Below are positions 36,397 through 45,459 of a stretch of 64,000 nt of DNA, piece after piece. Source of the DNA: Ectopseudomonas alcaliphila (GTDB taxonomy: Bacteria > Pseudomonadota > Gammaproteobacteria > Pseudomonadales > Pseudomonadaceae); NCBI RefSeq assembly GCF_900101755.1, contig NZ_FNAE01000001.1, forward strand, positions 1,302,001 to 1,366,000. The letters run 5' to 3'. Position numbers and translations under genes: made by a program. The notes under the pieces are model-generated. The model did not search any database. It was not told the origin of the DNA and saw nothing but the letters and a program-made list of their open reading frames with translations. Position 1 is the first letter of the stretch. Each line of letters begins with the position of its first letter.

Positions 36397-37422
36397 ATGA
36401 CACTCCTGATAGCGTTCGCTGTCCTCTCCATTCTGGTTTCGTTCATCTGTTCCATCCTCGAAGCCGCCCTGCTCTCCCTCACGCCCAGTTACATCGCTCA
36501 GCAGAAGGTCGCAAAACCGCAGCTGTACGAAAGGCTGAAAGAGCTCAAAGACAAGATCGACCAGCCGCTGGCGGCCATCCTGACCCTCAACACCGTGGCC
36601 CATACCGTCGGTGCGACCGGTGTCGGTGCCCAGGTGGCCATCGTCTTCGGTGACGGTTATCTGGGTATCGCTTCGGCGGTCATGACCCTGCTGATCCTGG
36701 TGCTTTCGGAGATTCTGCCGAAGACCATCGGTGCCCGTTACTGGCGTACTCTGGCACCCATCCTGCCGAGCCTGCTGCGAGCAATGATCCTGCTGCTCAA
36801 GCCGTTCATCGTCATGTCGGACCTGATCATGCGTCTGTTCGGCGGCAAGGAGCCGGAGCACGACATTCGCCAGGAGATCAAGGCGCTGACCCTGCTTGGC
36901 CGCGAAGTGGGCAAGCTCGACGAAGACGAGCAGCGGGTGATCAGCAACATCCTCGATCTGCACGAAATTCGCCTGCGCGACATCATGACGCCGCGCATCG
37001 TCTGTGAATCTGCGGCGCCGGATGAATCGATCGCCGCGTTCAAGGCGCGTGCCCGCGAGAGCCAGTTCTCCCGTTACCCGGTGATCGGCGAAGACGAGTC
37101 GCCGCTGGGTGTGGTGTTCCGTTATGACGCCCTGGCGGCCGAGAACGACGGCGAACCGATCACCCAGATCATGAAGCCGCTCAAGGTCGTGCCGGAAAGC
37201 ATGAACGTGGAAAACCTGATGACCCTGCTCATGCAGGAACGTCAGCACATGTGCCTGGTGTACGACGAGTTCGGTAGCTGGCGCGGCCTGGTGACGCTGG
37301 AAGACATCATGGAAACCATCATCGGCAAGCCGATCCTCGACGAGACCGACGATATCCCCAACATGCGCCGCTTCGCCAAGCGCCGTTGGGAACATCGGCT
37401 CAAGGCGATCCGCGAAGACTGA
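36397..37422 (+). CDS. CNNM/CorC-type membrane protein with CBS domains
   Basis: A 341-residue protein with an N-terminal DUF21 membrane domain (about 1-130, with ILTLNTVAHTVGATGVGAQ and LSEILPKTIGA). A CBS pair follows (about 185-310; MTPRIVCESAAPDESI, LVYDEFGSWRGLVTLED). Family members are linked to magnesium or cobalt efflux and were once called hemolysins. It lacks the CorC_HlyC end domain. It is convergent with, and touches, the next gene. Confidence 0.85.
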   Translation: MTLLIAFAVLSILVSFICSILEAALLSLTPSYIAQQKVAKPQLYERLKELKDKIDQPLAAILTLNTVAHTVGATGVGAQVAIVFGDGYLGIASAVMTLLILVLSEILPKTIGARYWRTLAPILPSLLRAMILLLKPFIVMSDLIMRLFGGKEPEHDIRQEIKALTLLGREVGKLDEDEQRVISNILDLHEIRLRDIMTPRIVCESAAPDESIAAFKARARESQFSRYPVIGEDESPLGVVFRYDALAAENDGEPITQIMKPLKVVPESMNVENLMTLLMQERQHMCLVYDEFGSWRGLVTLEDIMETIIGKPILDETDDIPNMRRFAKRRWEHRLKAIRED

Positions 37423-38199
37423 TCACCAGTAATTCTCCACAGCCACCTGACCCGGCCTGCGGGTCAGGCTCAGATTCAGGCCGCGCGCCTTCAGGCGCTG
37501 ACGAATGTCGTCGATCATCTGCGGGTTACCGCAGATCATCACCCGCGAATGCTCAGGCGTCAGCCCAAGCCCGGCGGCGCGCTCCAACTCGCCATTGTCG
37601 AGCAGCTCGGTGATGCGTGCATTCAGGCAGTCCGGCGCTTGCTCGCGAGTGACCACCGGCAGATAGGTAAGCTTGTCAGCGAACTCGGCCAAGTGCTCCA
37701 ACTCGGCGAAGCTTCTTATCAGTGGCTGGTAAGCCAACTCGGCACAGGTACGTGCGCTGTACACCAGCACGATACGCGCGAAGCGCTGCCACACCTCGAA
37801 GTCCTGCAGGATCGACAGGAACGGCGCGATACCGGTACCGCTACCCAGCAACCATAGGTCACGGCCGTCGACGAAACGATCCAGGGTCAGGTAACCGGTG
37901 GCCATTTTCTCCACCAGCAGGCTGTCGCCGACGCGCAGGCGACTCAGCTCGCTGGTGAACTCGCCACCCGGCACCACGATGGAGAAGAATTCCAGATGCT
38001 CGTCATGCGGTGCGGACACCAGCGAGTAGGCACGCCAGACCACCGAACCGTCTGCTCGCTCCACCCCCAGGCGCACGAACTGCCCGGCGCGGAAGCGAAA
38101 GCCCGCATCGCGGGTGGTGCGCAGGGTGAACAGACTCGGTGTCAGACTGTGCACCTCGAGTAGCGTCTGACGGGTGAACTTGTCGTCACTGACGGTCAT
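37423..38199 (-). CDS. Ferredoxin-NADP+ reductase
   Basis: A 258-residue FAD/NADP reductase of the bacterial FPR type. FAD is bound by RAYSLVSAPHDE (RxYSL) and NADP by LLGSGTGIAPFLSI; the end is VENYW. It moves electrons between NADPH and ferredoxin or flavodoxin. The ATG at 38199 (MTVSDDKF) follows AGGGGG. Its stop abuts the stop of the convergent CNNM gene, with no terminator between them. Confidence 0.9.
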   Translation of the reverse strand: MTVSDDKFTRQTLLEVHSLTPSLFTLRTTRDAGFRFRAGQFVRLGVERADGSVVWRAYSLVSAPHDEHLEFFSIVVPGGEFTSELSRLRVGDSLLVEKMATGYLTLDRFVDGRDLWLLGSGTGIAPFLSILQDFEVWQRFARIVLVYSARTCAELAYQPLIRSFAELEHLAEFADKLTYLPVVTREQAPDCLNARITELLDNGELERAAGLGLTPEHSRVMICGNPQMIDDIRQRLKARGLNLSLTRRPGQVAVENYW

Positions 38200-38268
38200 A
38201 ATCGCCCCCTTCATCGAATACCCGCTCAGTCTGGCGCAAACGGCCAGCGACAAACACCGAAGGTTTGC

Positions 38269-39393
38269 ATGCCTACTCTCGAAACTCCCTTCGCCAGCCT
38301 CGACCTGCAGCGTCAGCCGCACCAGGCGAACGAGCCGCTCCAAGCCTTCGACGCCGCCGACGAATACCTGCTCCATCATCTTCATGAGCATGGCATCGCA
38401 CCCACCAGCCGGGTGCTACTACTCAACGACAGCTTCGGCGCCCTCGCCTGCTCGCTGGCCGGACACTGCCAGGTGACCAGCAGCGGCGATTCGCACCTGG
38501 GCTTTCTCGCCCTGCAGAAGAACCTCGCCAGCAATGGCCTGAGTGGCGACGCAGTAACCTTTCTGCCGAGCAGCGAAACGCCGCAAGGACCGTTCGACTG
38601 GGTGCTGATTCGCGTGCCCAAGACCCTGGCTCTGCTGGAGGAGCAACTGATCCGCCTGCATGGCCAACTGGCGCCGAACGCCCGTGTGGTGGCAGGCGCG
38701 ATGATCAAGCACCTACCACGCGCCGCAGGTGATCTGCTGGAACAATACGTCGGCCCGGTGCAGGCTTCGCTGGCGGTGAAGAAAGCCCGCCTGCTGCTTG
38801 CCGCGCATGAAACCAAAGCCACGCCGCACTCGCCCTACCCCACCCGCTACAGCCTGGATAAACCGGCGCTGGAGCTGATCAACCACGCCAACGTGTTCTG
38901 CCGAGACGGTCTCGACATCGGCACCCGCGCTTTTCTTCCACACCTGCCACGCCACCTGGGCCCTGTGCGCGTCGCCGATCTGGGCTGTGGCAACGGCGTG
39001 CTCGGCATCGCCTACGCCCTGGGCAGCCCGCAAGCAGAGCTGACCCTGGTGGACGAGTCGTACATGGCGGTGCAGTCGGCGCAGGAGAATTGGCGGGCGG
39101 CCCTCGGCGAGCGCCCGGTGACGATCCGCGCCAGCGACGGCCTGGCCGAACAGCCAGCCGACTCGCTGGATCTGGTGCTGTGTAATCCGCCGTTCCACCA
39201 GCAGCAGGTGGTCGGCGACTTCCTCGCCTGGCGCATGTTCCAGCAGGCCCGCGCGGCGTTGGTCACAGGCGGCGAACTGTGGATAGTCGGCAACCGCCAC
39301 CTGGGCTATCACGCCAAGCTCAAACGCCTGTTCCGCGGCGTCGAGCAGGTGGCGGCCACCCCGAAGTTCGTGGTGCTCAAGGCGACCAAGTAG
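38269..39393 (+). CDS. rlmG: 23S rRNA m2G1835 methyltransferase RlmG
   Basis: A 374-residue protein with two related domains. The N-terminal one is degenerate; the C-terminal one is an active SAM Rossmann fold with VADLGCGNGVLGI near 236 and the N6/N2-guanine motif NPPFHQ near 305. This matches RlmG (YgjO), which methylates G1835 of 23S rRNA. It is divergent from the ferredoxin reductase gene, with a 69-base gap. AGG precedes the ATG. Confidence 0.9.
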   Translation: MPTLETPFASLDLQRQPHQANEPLQAFDAADEYLLHHLHEHGIAPTSRVLLLNDSFGALACSLAGHCQVTSSGDSHLGFLALQKNLASNGLSGDAVTFLPSSETPQGPFDWVLIRVPKTLALLEEQLIRLHGQLAPNARVVAGAMIKHLPRAAGDLLEQYVGPVQASLAVKKARLLLAAHETKATPHSPYPTRYSLDKPALELINHANVFCRDGLDIGTRAFLPHLPRHLGPVRVADLGCGNGVLGIAYALGSPQAELTLVDESYMAVQSAQENWRAALGERPVTIRASDGLAEQPADSLDLVLCNPPFHQQQVVGDFLAWRMFQQARAALVTGGELWIVGNRHLGYHAKLKRLFRGVEQVAATPKFVVLKATK

Positions 39394-39496
39394 CGCCGCA
39401 GGACCGCATCGTCTGGGGCCCTGAATATCGCGGCGCTCAAACCGGGCTGCCTTTCTAGCCTGGGCAGAGCGATGTGGCCCCCAGGGAAACCGCCTT

Positions 39497-40348
39497 TCAG
39501 TCGATCAGCCCATTGGCGTCATAGAATGGATAGGGCCCCGGGTATTCACCGAACACCCCGGAGTGTGTCACCAGGCCGTGTTCGGCATGCCAATGGTGCA
39601 GCAGGTAGCCCGGCGGCTCCAGGTTGAAGTGCGCCGGCGCGCTGGGCTGCAAGTCCAGCACGATCTGGTGGGAAACCCCGGGGCAGACGCAACTCAGGCT
39701 ACCGGCGAAACGCCGCAGGATCGGGCGATGCAGGTGCCCACAGAGCAGCCGCTCCACCTGCGAATGGCCAGCGATGACGCGCTGCAGCGCCGCCGCATTG
39801 CGAAACGGCTCGCGATCCATATGGCCGATGCCGCTGATAAAGGGCGGGTGATGCAGGATCAGCACCGTCGGCACCTGAGGGCGCAGCGCCAGCTGGGCAT
39901 CCAGCCAACGCAGCTGGCTGTCCTGCAACTGCCCGCCATGGCTGCCGGGAATCGTGGTGTCCAGACCGATCAGGCGCACCGGGTGGCTGTCGACCACCCA
40001 GTCCAGCGGCGCCTCGGGCGACGGCGGTAGGTAGCCGTGGTCGGCGAAGGCGGCCAGCAGGTGCGCGCGATCATCATGGTTGCCGGGCACCAGGTAATAG
40101 GGCATGGCCAGGCGCTGCAGTTCAGGGCGCAGCACGGCGTATTCGTCCGGGTGGCCGAAGTCCACCAGATCACCGCTGATGACCACGATGTCCGGGCGCG
40201 GCTGGCTGGCATTGAGGTGATCGACCGCACGGCGCAGCGCCGCCAGGGTGTCGACCACTCCGTAACTCAGCTTGCCGCCGGCCTTGAGGTGCAGGTCACT
40301 GACCTGCGCGATCAGGAAGGTCGAAGTGCTGGGGATAACATCAGACAT
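39497..40348 (-). CDS. Cyclic-/glycerophosphodiesterase-type metallophosphoesterase
   Basis: A 283-residue calcineurin-like phosphoesterase of the GpdQ/CpdA class. All metal motifs are present: SDLHL (17-21), GDLVD, GNHDD, the HH of LILHHPPF and the GHLHRP end. Its start overlaps the stop of the ABC ATPase gene by 8 bases, so it is the last gene of the LacI-ABC unit. This suggests it hydrolyses the imported compound, perhaps a phosphodiester. No signal peptide is present, so it acts in the cytoplasm. Confidence 0.85.
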   Translation of the reverse strand: MSDVIPSTSTFLIAQVSDLHLKAGGKLSYGVVDTLAALRRAVDHLNASQPRPDIVVISGDLVDFGHPDEYAVLRPELQRLAMPYYLVPGNHDDRAHLLAAFADHGYLPPSPEAPLDWVVDSHPVRLIGLDTTIPGSHGGQLQDSQLRWLDAQLALRPQVPTVLILHHPPFISGIGHMDREPFRNAAALQRVIAGHSQVERLLCGHLHRPILRRFAGSLSCVCPGVSHQIVLDLQPSAPAHFNLEPPGYLLHHWHAEHGLVTHSGVFGEYPGPYPFYDANGLID

Positions 40349-41372
40349 TGAGACTGAACACGCGTTGGGGCTCGACGGCCAGGTTGATCAAATCGCCGGG
40401 GGTATGCAGGTGGTCATCGCTGCTGTCCACCGACAGCGGCTGCGCGCCGCCCACGTCCACCAGCAGGCGGCTCTGTGCGCCCTGGAAGAACTGCCCGAGC
40501 AAACGCCCGCATACGTGACCCGGCGCGCTGGTCACCCGCAGGTGCTCGGGGCGGCAGTACAGGGTGGTCGGCAGCTCGCTGGCGCTCCACGGCAACTCGC
40601 CGCCGCTGACCTGCACGCCGTTGGCCGTGCGGCCGAGCACCGCGAAGGCATTCAGGGTGCCGATGAAATTCGCCACGAAGGCATTGGCGGGTTGCTGGTA
40701 AAGCGCTCGCGGTGTGGCCAGCTGAGCGATGCGCCCGCGCTGCATGACCAGAATGCGGTCGCCCAGCGCCATGGCCTCGCCCTGGTCGTGGGTGACGAAA
40801 ACCGCGGTAATGGCCAGCTCGCGCAGCAACTGGCCCAGCTCGCTGCGCAGGCGTTCGCGCAACTGCGCATCCAGGGCCGCCAGCGGTTCATCGAGCAGCA
40901 GCACCCGTGGGCGTGGCGCCACGGCGCGGGCCAGGGCGACGCGCTGGCGCTGGCCGCCGGACAGTTCGTGGATGGCGCGGTGACCATAGCCCTGCAGGCC
41001 AACCAGCTCGAGCAGCTCGGCGCAGCGCTGTTCGCGTTCGGCGCGCGCCACCTTGCGCACCTTCAGGCCGTAGCCGATGTTGTCGGCCACGTTGAGGTTG
41101 GGAAACAGTGCGTAGTTCTGAAACACCATGCCCACGTCGCGGCGCTCGATGGGCAAGGGCGTGACGTCACGCCCAGCGAACAGCACCTGCCCTGCATCCG
41201 GGCGTTCGAGCCCGGCGATCAGGCGCAGCGTGGTGGTCTTGCCACAACCGGAGGGACCGAGGATGGCCAGAGTCTCGCCAGCCTGGATCTCCAGGCTGAG
41301 GTCATCCACGGCGACGGTGCCATCGGCGAACGCCTTGCGGCAGTTGTGCAGGCGAATGGAGGTAGCGGTCAT
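40341..41372 (-). CDS. ABC transporter ATP-binding protein (PotA/FbpC-type)
   Basis: A 343-residue ABC ATPase. Walker A is GPSGCGKTT near 39, the Q-loop is VFQNYALFP, the signature is LSGGQRQR and Walker B is LLLDEPLAALD. A C-terminal TOBE domain (about 240-343) follows. The ATG at 41372 overlaps the preceding permease stop as ATGA, and it in turn overlaps the phosphodiesterase gene. The class includes spermidine, Fe(III), sulfate and phosphonate importers. Confidence 0.92.
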   Translation of the reverse strand: MTATSIRLHNCRKAFADGTVAVDDLSLEIQAGETLAILGPSGCGKTTTLRLIAGLERPDAGQVLFAGRDVTPLPIERRDVGMVFQNYALFPNLNVADNIGYGLKVRKVARAEREQRCAELLELVGLQGYGHRAIHELSGGQRQRVALARAVAPRPRVLLLDEPLAALDAQLRERLRSELGQLLRELAITAVFVTHDQGEAMALGDRILVMQRGRIAQLATPRALYQQPANAFVANFIGTLNAFAVLGRTANGVQVSGGELPWSASELPTTLYCRPEHLRVTSAPGHVCGRLLGQFFQGAQSRLLVDVGGAQPLSVDSSDDHLHTPGDLINLAVEPQRVFSLNV

Positions 41373-42163
41373 CGTTGGTCTCCACGAGACAGGTGGGCGC
41401 TGATGGCCTGCAGGGCAATCAGCAGCGGCACGATCATCAACAGGAACAGCAGGGTGTAGGCGCTGGCGACTTCCAGCCGCGCCGAGGCGTAGCTGTCGGC
41501 CAGGCCCACCGGCAGGGTCTTGGTCATCGGCGTGTGGAGCATCCAGGTCAGGTTGAATTCGCCCAACGACAGGGTGACGACCATCAGCACGCCGGCGAGG
41601 ATGCCCGCCCGGCAGTTGGGCACCACCACGCTGAAGAAGCGCCGCAGCGGGCCGGCGCCGAGGCTGGCGGCGGCGTCTTCCAGGGTCGGCAGGTGCTGAC
41701 GCTGCATCACCGCCATCACCGGGCGCACCAGAAACGGCAGGGTGAACAGCACATGGCCGACCAGAATGAACAGCCAGCTGCCACGAAAGCCGCCGAGGTG
41801 GCCGTAGGTCAGCAACAGCGCCAGGGCACTGGCCAGGCCGGGCATCGCCACCGGCAGCACCATCAGTTCCTCGAAGGCGCGGCTGAAGCGGTTGTTCATG
41901 CGCACCAGGGCGTAGGCCGCCGGCACGCCGATCACGCAGACGCACAGGGCGCAGGCCAGCGCCAGTTGCAGCGACAGCCACACCGTCGGCGCATAGGCCT
42001 GCCACACCTGCAACAGCCAGTCGAAGGTCAGGCCGCTGGACAGCCCCTGGAAATAATTGCGGGTCAGCCCGGCGAGCAGCGACAGCACTACCGGCACCAG
42101 CATGAAGGCGCAGACCAGGCAAGTGAAGATCAACTGCGCGGCAAACAGCGTCGAGCGTTTCAT
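41369..42163 (-). CDS. ABC transporter permease (second)
   Basis: A 264-residue inner-membrane permease with six hydrophobic segments and the cytoplasmic EAA-like loop LEDAAASLGAGPLRRFFSVV. The ATG at 42163 (MKRSTLFAAQ) has GGAGGG upstream and overlaps the stop of the first permease as ATGA. It pairs with that permease in a PotB/PotC-like arrangement. Confidence 0.9.
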   Translation of the reverse strand: MKRSTLFAAQLIFTCLVCAFMLVPVVLSLLAGLTRNYFQGLSSGLTFDWLLQVWQAYAPTVWLSLQLALACALCVCVIGVPAAYALVRMNNRFSRAFEELMVLPVAMPGLASALALLLTYGHLGGFRGSWLFILVGHVLFTLPFLVRPVMAVMQRQHLPTLEDAAASLGAGPLRRFFSVVVPNCRAGILAGVLMVVTLSLGEFNLTWMLHTPMTKTLPVGLADSYASARLEVASAYTLLFLLMIVPLLIALQAISAHLSRGDQR

Positions 42164-43029
42164 AGCAGCCCTCCGGCTTTTCGCACCCACTTGCGGACTA
42201 TCAACAGCACCACCCAGGTCAGCGCACCGAGGATCACCGACAGCGCGGCGGCCACGCTGAAGTTGGCGTAGTTGGTGAACACGTTGTAGATCGCCACCGG
42301 GGTGACGTTGAGCTGGGTGCCCAGGGTGAAGGCGGTGCCGAACGCGCCCATCGAGGTGGCGAAGCAGATCGCGCCGCAGGACACCAGCGCGGGCATCAGC
42401 CCGGGCACGATCACGTCCCAGGTGACCCGCCAGTGGCTGGCGCCAAGCGAACGGGCGGCCTCCTCCAGGCTGGCATCGAGGCTTTCACTGGCAGCCATCA
42501 CCGTGAGGATCACCCGCGGTATGGAGAAGTACAGGTAGCCGAGAAACAGCCCGGCCAGCGAGTAGGCGAACACCCAGCGCTCGCCCACCAGCCCCAGGCC
42601 CAGCGCGGCGAATACGCCCTGGCGGCCGGCCAGCAGAATCACCAGAAAGCCCACCACCACGCCGGGGAAGGCCAGGGGAAAGGTCAGCAGGGCGACCAGT
42701 GCCGAACGGCCGAAGAAGCGCTGGCGGGCGAGGAACACCCCGCTGATGCTGCCCACCAGCAGCGCCGCCAGGGTCACCGATGCGGCCAGCACGCTGGTCT
42801 GCACCAGGCTGCTCAGATATTGGCCGCTGCTCAGCACCTGCCAGTAGCCACTGCCCGCCTCGCCGCGGCTTTCGCCGCCGAGCAGCACCAGGTGGGCCAG
42901 CGGCAGTATCCAGAAGGCCAGCAATACCGCGGCAGCCGGCACCAGCGCCACGGCAGCGCCGGGCCGCCAACGCCACAGCGACCGGCTGTCGGCCGTCACG
43001 GCCGAGCGGTTGCTCAGGGCGCTGCTCAC
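42160..43029 (-). CDS. ABC transporter permease (first)
   Basis: A 289-residue permease with about seven membrane segments and the EAA loop LEEAARSLGASHWRVTWDVI. The start is a GTG at 43029, one base after the stop of the binding-protein gene. It ends overlapping the second permease. Confidence 0.9.
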   Translation of the reverse strand: MSSALSNRSAVTADSRSLWRWRPGAAVALVPAAAVLLAFWILPLAHLVLLGGESRGEAGSGYWQVLSSGQYLSSLVQTSVLAASVTLAALLVGSISGVFLARQRFFGRSALVALLTFPLAFPGVVVGFLVILLAGRQGVFAALGLGLVGERWVFAYSLAGLFLGYLYFSIPRVILTVMAASESLDASLEEAARSLGASHWRVTWDVIVPGLMPALVSCGAICFATSMGAFGTAFTLGTQLNVTPVAIYNVFTNYANFSVAAALSVILGALTWVVLLIVRKWVRKAGGLL

Positions 43030-43030
43030 C

Positions 43031-44035
43031 TCAGCGCACCTCTTTCAGGTAACGCGCGGCGAAGGCTTCCTGCACCGCGGCCATCTTCTGGTAATCCACC
43101 ACCCCCGCGCGGGCGTAATCGCTTGCCGGCAGGAAGCGCGCCGCCACCTCGGCGGGCATCTGCACCGGGCGCACCGGGCGCAGGTAGGCATTGGCCCACA
43201 GCGCCTGGCCCTGATCGGAGAGCACGAAGTCGAGCACCTTCTCGGCATTGGCCCGGTGCGGGGCGTTGTCCACCACGCTCATCACGTAAGGCACGCTGAT
43301 GCTGCCCTCGGTCGGAATCACGAAGGCGACGTTGGCCTGGTCCTTGTAGCGCGCGCGGTAGGCGTTGAAGTCGTAGTCGACGAGGATCGGCAGCTCGCCG
43401 GACAGCACCCGCGCATAGGCGGTCTGTTTGGGCACTATCGGCGAGTTGCCCGCCAGCTTCTTGAAGTAGTCGATGGCCGGGGTGAAGTCCTCCAGATCAC
43501 CGCCCATGGCGCGGTTGATCGCCACTGCCGACACGTAGCCGACGAACGCACTGGACGGGTCGAGGTAACCGACCATGCCCTTGTACTCGGGTTTGAGCAG
43601 GTCAGCCCAGCTTTGCGGTACCGGCAGACCGCCGAGGGCATCGACATTGACCATGATGCCGAGCGTGCCGGAGTGAATGGCGAACCAGTGCCCATCCGGG
43701 TCTTTCAATCCAGCCGGAATGTCGTCCCAGCCCTTTGGCTTGTAGGTGCCGACCACGCCGGCGTTCTGCGCCTGCAGGCCGAAGGTCACGCCGTAGTACA
43801 CCACGTCGGCCATTGGCGCGGCGCGCTCGGCCACCAGCTGCGCCAGGGCCTGGCCGGAGTTCTTGTTGTCCAGCGGCACCTTCACGCCGGTGTCGGCAGC
43901 AATCGCCTGGAGCTGCGTGCCCCAGTCCGCCCATTCCGGCGGGCAGTTGTAGCAGATCGCCGTTTCGGCGGCATGGCCGAAGCTGGAAGCACCGCAGAAC
44001 AGCAGGGTCGCGAGGGTTTTACGCAAGCGTGTCAT
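43031..44035 (-). CDS. ABC transporter periplasmic substrate-binding protein
   Basis: A 334-residue type-2 binding protein with a signal peptide (MTRLRKTLATLLFCGASSFGHA). The mature N-terminus has a close Cys pair (AICYNCPPEW), unusual for the class. Later motifs resemble Fe(III)/thiamine/phosphonate-binding proteins (ADVVYYGVTFGL, GYLDPSSAFVGY, VDYDFNAYRARYK). The substrate cannot be read from the sequence. Its 5' end overlaps the LacI gene by 17 bases. Confidence 0.87.
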   Translation of the reverse strand: MTRLRKTLATLLFCGASSFGHAAETAICYNCPPEWADWGTQLQAIAADTGVKVPLDNKNSGQALAQLVAERAAPMADVVYYGVTFGLQAQNAGVVGTYKPKGWDDIPAGLKDPDGHWFAIHSGTLGIMVNVDALGGLPVPQSWADLLKPEYKGMVGYLDPSSAFVGYVSAVAINRAMGGDLEDFTPAIDYFKKLAGNSPIVPKQTAYARVLSGELPILVDYDFNAYRARYKDQANVAFVIPTEGSISVPYVMSVVDNAPHRANAEKVLDFVLSDQGQALWANAYLRPVRPVQMPAEVAARFLPASDYARAGVVDYQKMAAVQEAFAARYLKEVR

Positions 44036-45038
44036 GGGTTGTGTCCTCGTAGGGGCGGATACTCTCGCCTGGCCGGATATGGCAAGGCAGGCAGTAGGTA
44101 ATGGGCGGGGCGCCGGCGATCAGCGCCAGCAACTGGTCGATCACGGTGTGCGCCAGGTCGGCGATGGGCTGCACCACGCTGCACAGCGTCGGGTGCATCT
44201 GGGTGCCTAGGGCGATGCCATCGAAGCCCATCACCGACAGCTGGCGCGGCACGCTCCAACCATTGCGGCGCAGCTCGTTGATCAGGCTGATGGCCAGCAG
44301 GTCGTTGGAGCACAACAACGCGCTGGGCGCCTGTGGGCCTTGCAGCCAGGGTGCGATGGCGGCGAAGTCGGCCTGGGTGTGGGCGGGCATTTCGATCAGC
44401 GGCAACGCCTGCAGCCCGGCCGCGTGCATGGCGTCCTGATAACCGGCGTAGCGCAGGCGCGCGCGGTCGGATTGCAAGGCCGAGCCGGCGACCATGCCTA
44501 TGCGCCGGTGGCCCGCAGCCAACAGGTGACGAGTGGCCAGCGCCATGCCGGCGCGGTTGTCCACCGAGACGGCGCTGTAATTGGGATTCTCTGGCTGGTG
44601 GTAGGCCAGCACGAAGGGCGTGTCTTCCTGGGCCAGGCTCTGCAGCACGCGGTTGCTGCGCGCATCGGTCACCGTCAGCACCAAGCCGTCGACGCGCTGA
44701 CGCAGCAGTTCCTCGACCACCTCGCTTTCGCGCTCGGCCTGGTAGTCGGTGGTGGCCAGCAGCAGGTTGTAGCCGCGCGAACGCGCCGCCTGCTCCATGG
44801 CCTGGAACTGCTCGGCGAACACCGGATTGAGCAGGTTGGGCACCACCACGCCGATCAGCTGGGTGGTCTGCAAACGCAGCTGGCGGCCCAGGCGATTGGG
44901 GCGAAACCCCAGCTGGCGCGCCGCGGCGAACACCTGCTCGCGGGTGTGCGGGCGCACCATGTCCGGCGAGGCGAACGCCCGTGCGGCAGTGGCCCGCGAA
45001 ACCCCTGCCCGTTGGGCAACTTCTTTCAGATCCGTCAT
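44019..45038 (-). CDS. LacI family transcriptional regulator
   Basis: A 339-residue LacI/GalR-type repressor. The helix-turn-helix is at 3-25 (LKEVAQRAGVSRATAARAF), with a hinge near 45-60 and a periplasmic-binding-like effector domain (IGVVVPNLLNPVF to the end). The ATG at 45038 is the family start. It is the first gene of the six-gene unit, whose operator candidate TGAGATCGATCTCA lies 13 bases upstream. It therefore probably represses itself and the transporter; the effector may be the transported compound. Confidence 0.9.
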   Translation of the reverse strand: MTDLKEVAQRAGVSRATAARAFASPDMVRPHTREQVFAAARQLGFRPNRLGRQLRLQTTQLIGVVVPNLLNPVFAEQFQAMEQAARSRGYNLLLATTDYQAERESEVVEELLRQRVDGLVLTVTDARSNRVLQSLAQEDTPFVLAYHQPENPNYSAVSVDNRAGMALATRHLLAAGHRRIGMVAGSALQSDRARLRYAGYQDAMHAAGLQALPLIEMPAHTQADFAAIAPWLQGPQAPSALLCSNDLLAISLINELRRNGWSVPRQLSVMGFDGIALGTQMHPTLCSVVQPIADLAHTVIDQLLALIAGAPPITYCLPCHIRPGESIRPYEDTTHDTLA

Positions 45039-45050
45039 GCTCGCTCGCCT

Positions 45051-45064
45051 TGAGATCGATCTCA
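45051..45064. promoter_or_regulatory. Candidate LacI-type operator
   Basis: TGAGATCGATCTCA is a perfect 14-base palindrome with a central CG, the typical form of LacI-family operators. It sits 13 bases upstream of the lacI-type gene start. Confidence 0.65.
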
Positions 45065-45154
45065 TTGGCGAGCAACTTAGCGGGAGGAGATGGCAGCCGC
45101 GCGACACGGGAATGACAGTTCGGTGTCAGCCTCGTCAACAATTGCCCAAGCAGA

Positions 45155-45176
45155 AAAGTATCACTAAAGTAGCACT
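45155..45176 (+). promoter_or_regulatory. Direct repeats upstream of the toxin-antitoxin genes
   Basis: Two adjacent 11-base repeats, AAAGTATCACT and AAAGTAGCACT, lie 25 bases before the antitoxin ATG. They are spaced one helical turn apart and are candidate autorepression sites. Confidence 0.5.
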
Positions 45177-45201
45177 TTCATTAGCGCACCGAGCCCCCGC
45201 C

Positions 45202-45459
45202 ATGAAAGTCGAGCTGGTCACCAACCTGAAGCGACAAGCCACCAAGATTCTTGCCGAGCTTCACGAGTCCAAAGAGCCCGTGCTGATCACCGAGCACGGA
45301 ACGCCCTCGGCCTATCTGGTGGATGTCGATGACTACCAGTTCATGCAGAAGCGCCTCGCCCTACTGGATGCCCTCTCACGCGGCGAACGGGCCGTGCTCG
45401 AGGGCAACACCGTCAGCCATGAGCAGGCCAAGGAACGGCTGAGCAAATGGCTGAAATAG
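45202..45459 (+). CDS. Type II antitoxin, Phd/YefM family
   Basis: An 85-residue protein with a Phd/YefM fold: VELVTNLKRQATKILAELHESKEPVLITEHGTPSAYLVD. A helical C-terminus follows that should wrap the toxin. The ATG at 45202 was chosen as the family start, with direct repeats upstream. Its stop lies 13 bases inside the toxin gene, a normal antitoxin-toxin overlap. Confidence 0.9.
   Translation: MKVELVTNLKRQATKILAELHESKEPVLITEHGTPSAYLVDVDDYQFMQKRLALLDALSRGERAVLEGNTVSHEQAKERLSKWLK

Noticed and set aside
41373..42122. Upstream extension of the ABC ATPase gene
   Set aside because: The frame stays open into the permease gene, but the text is out-of-frame permease sequence. The ATG at 41372 gives a normal ATPase.
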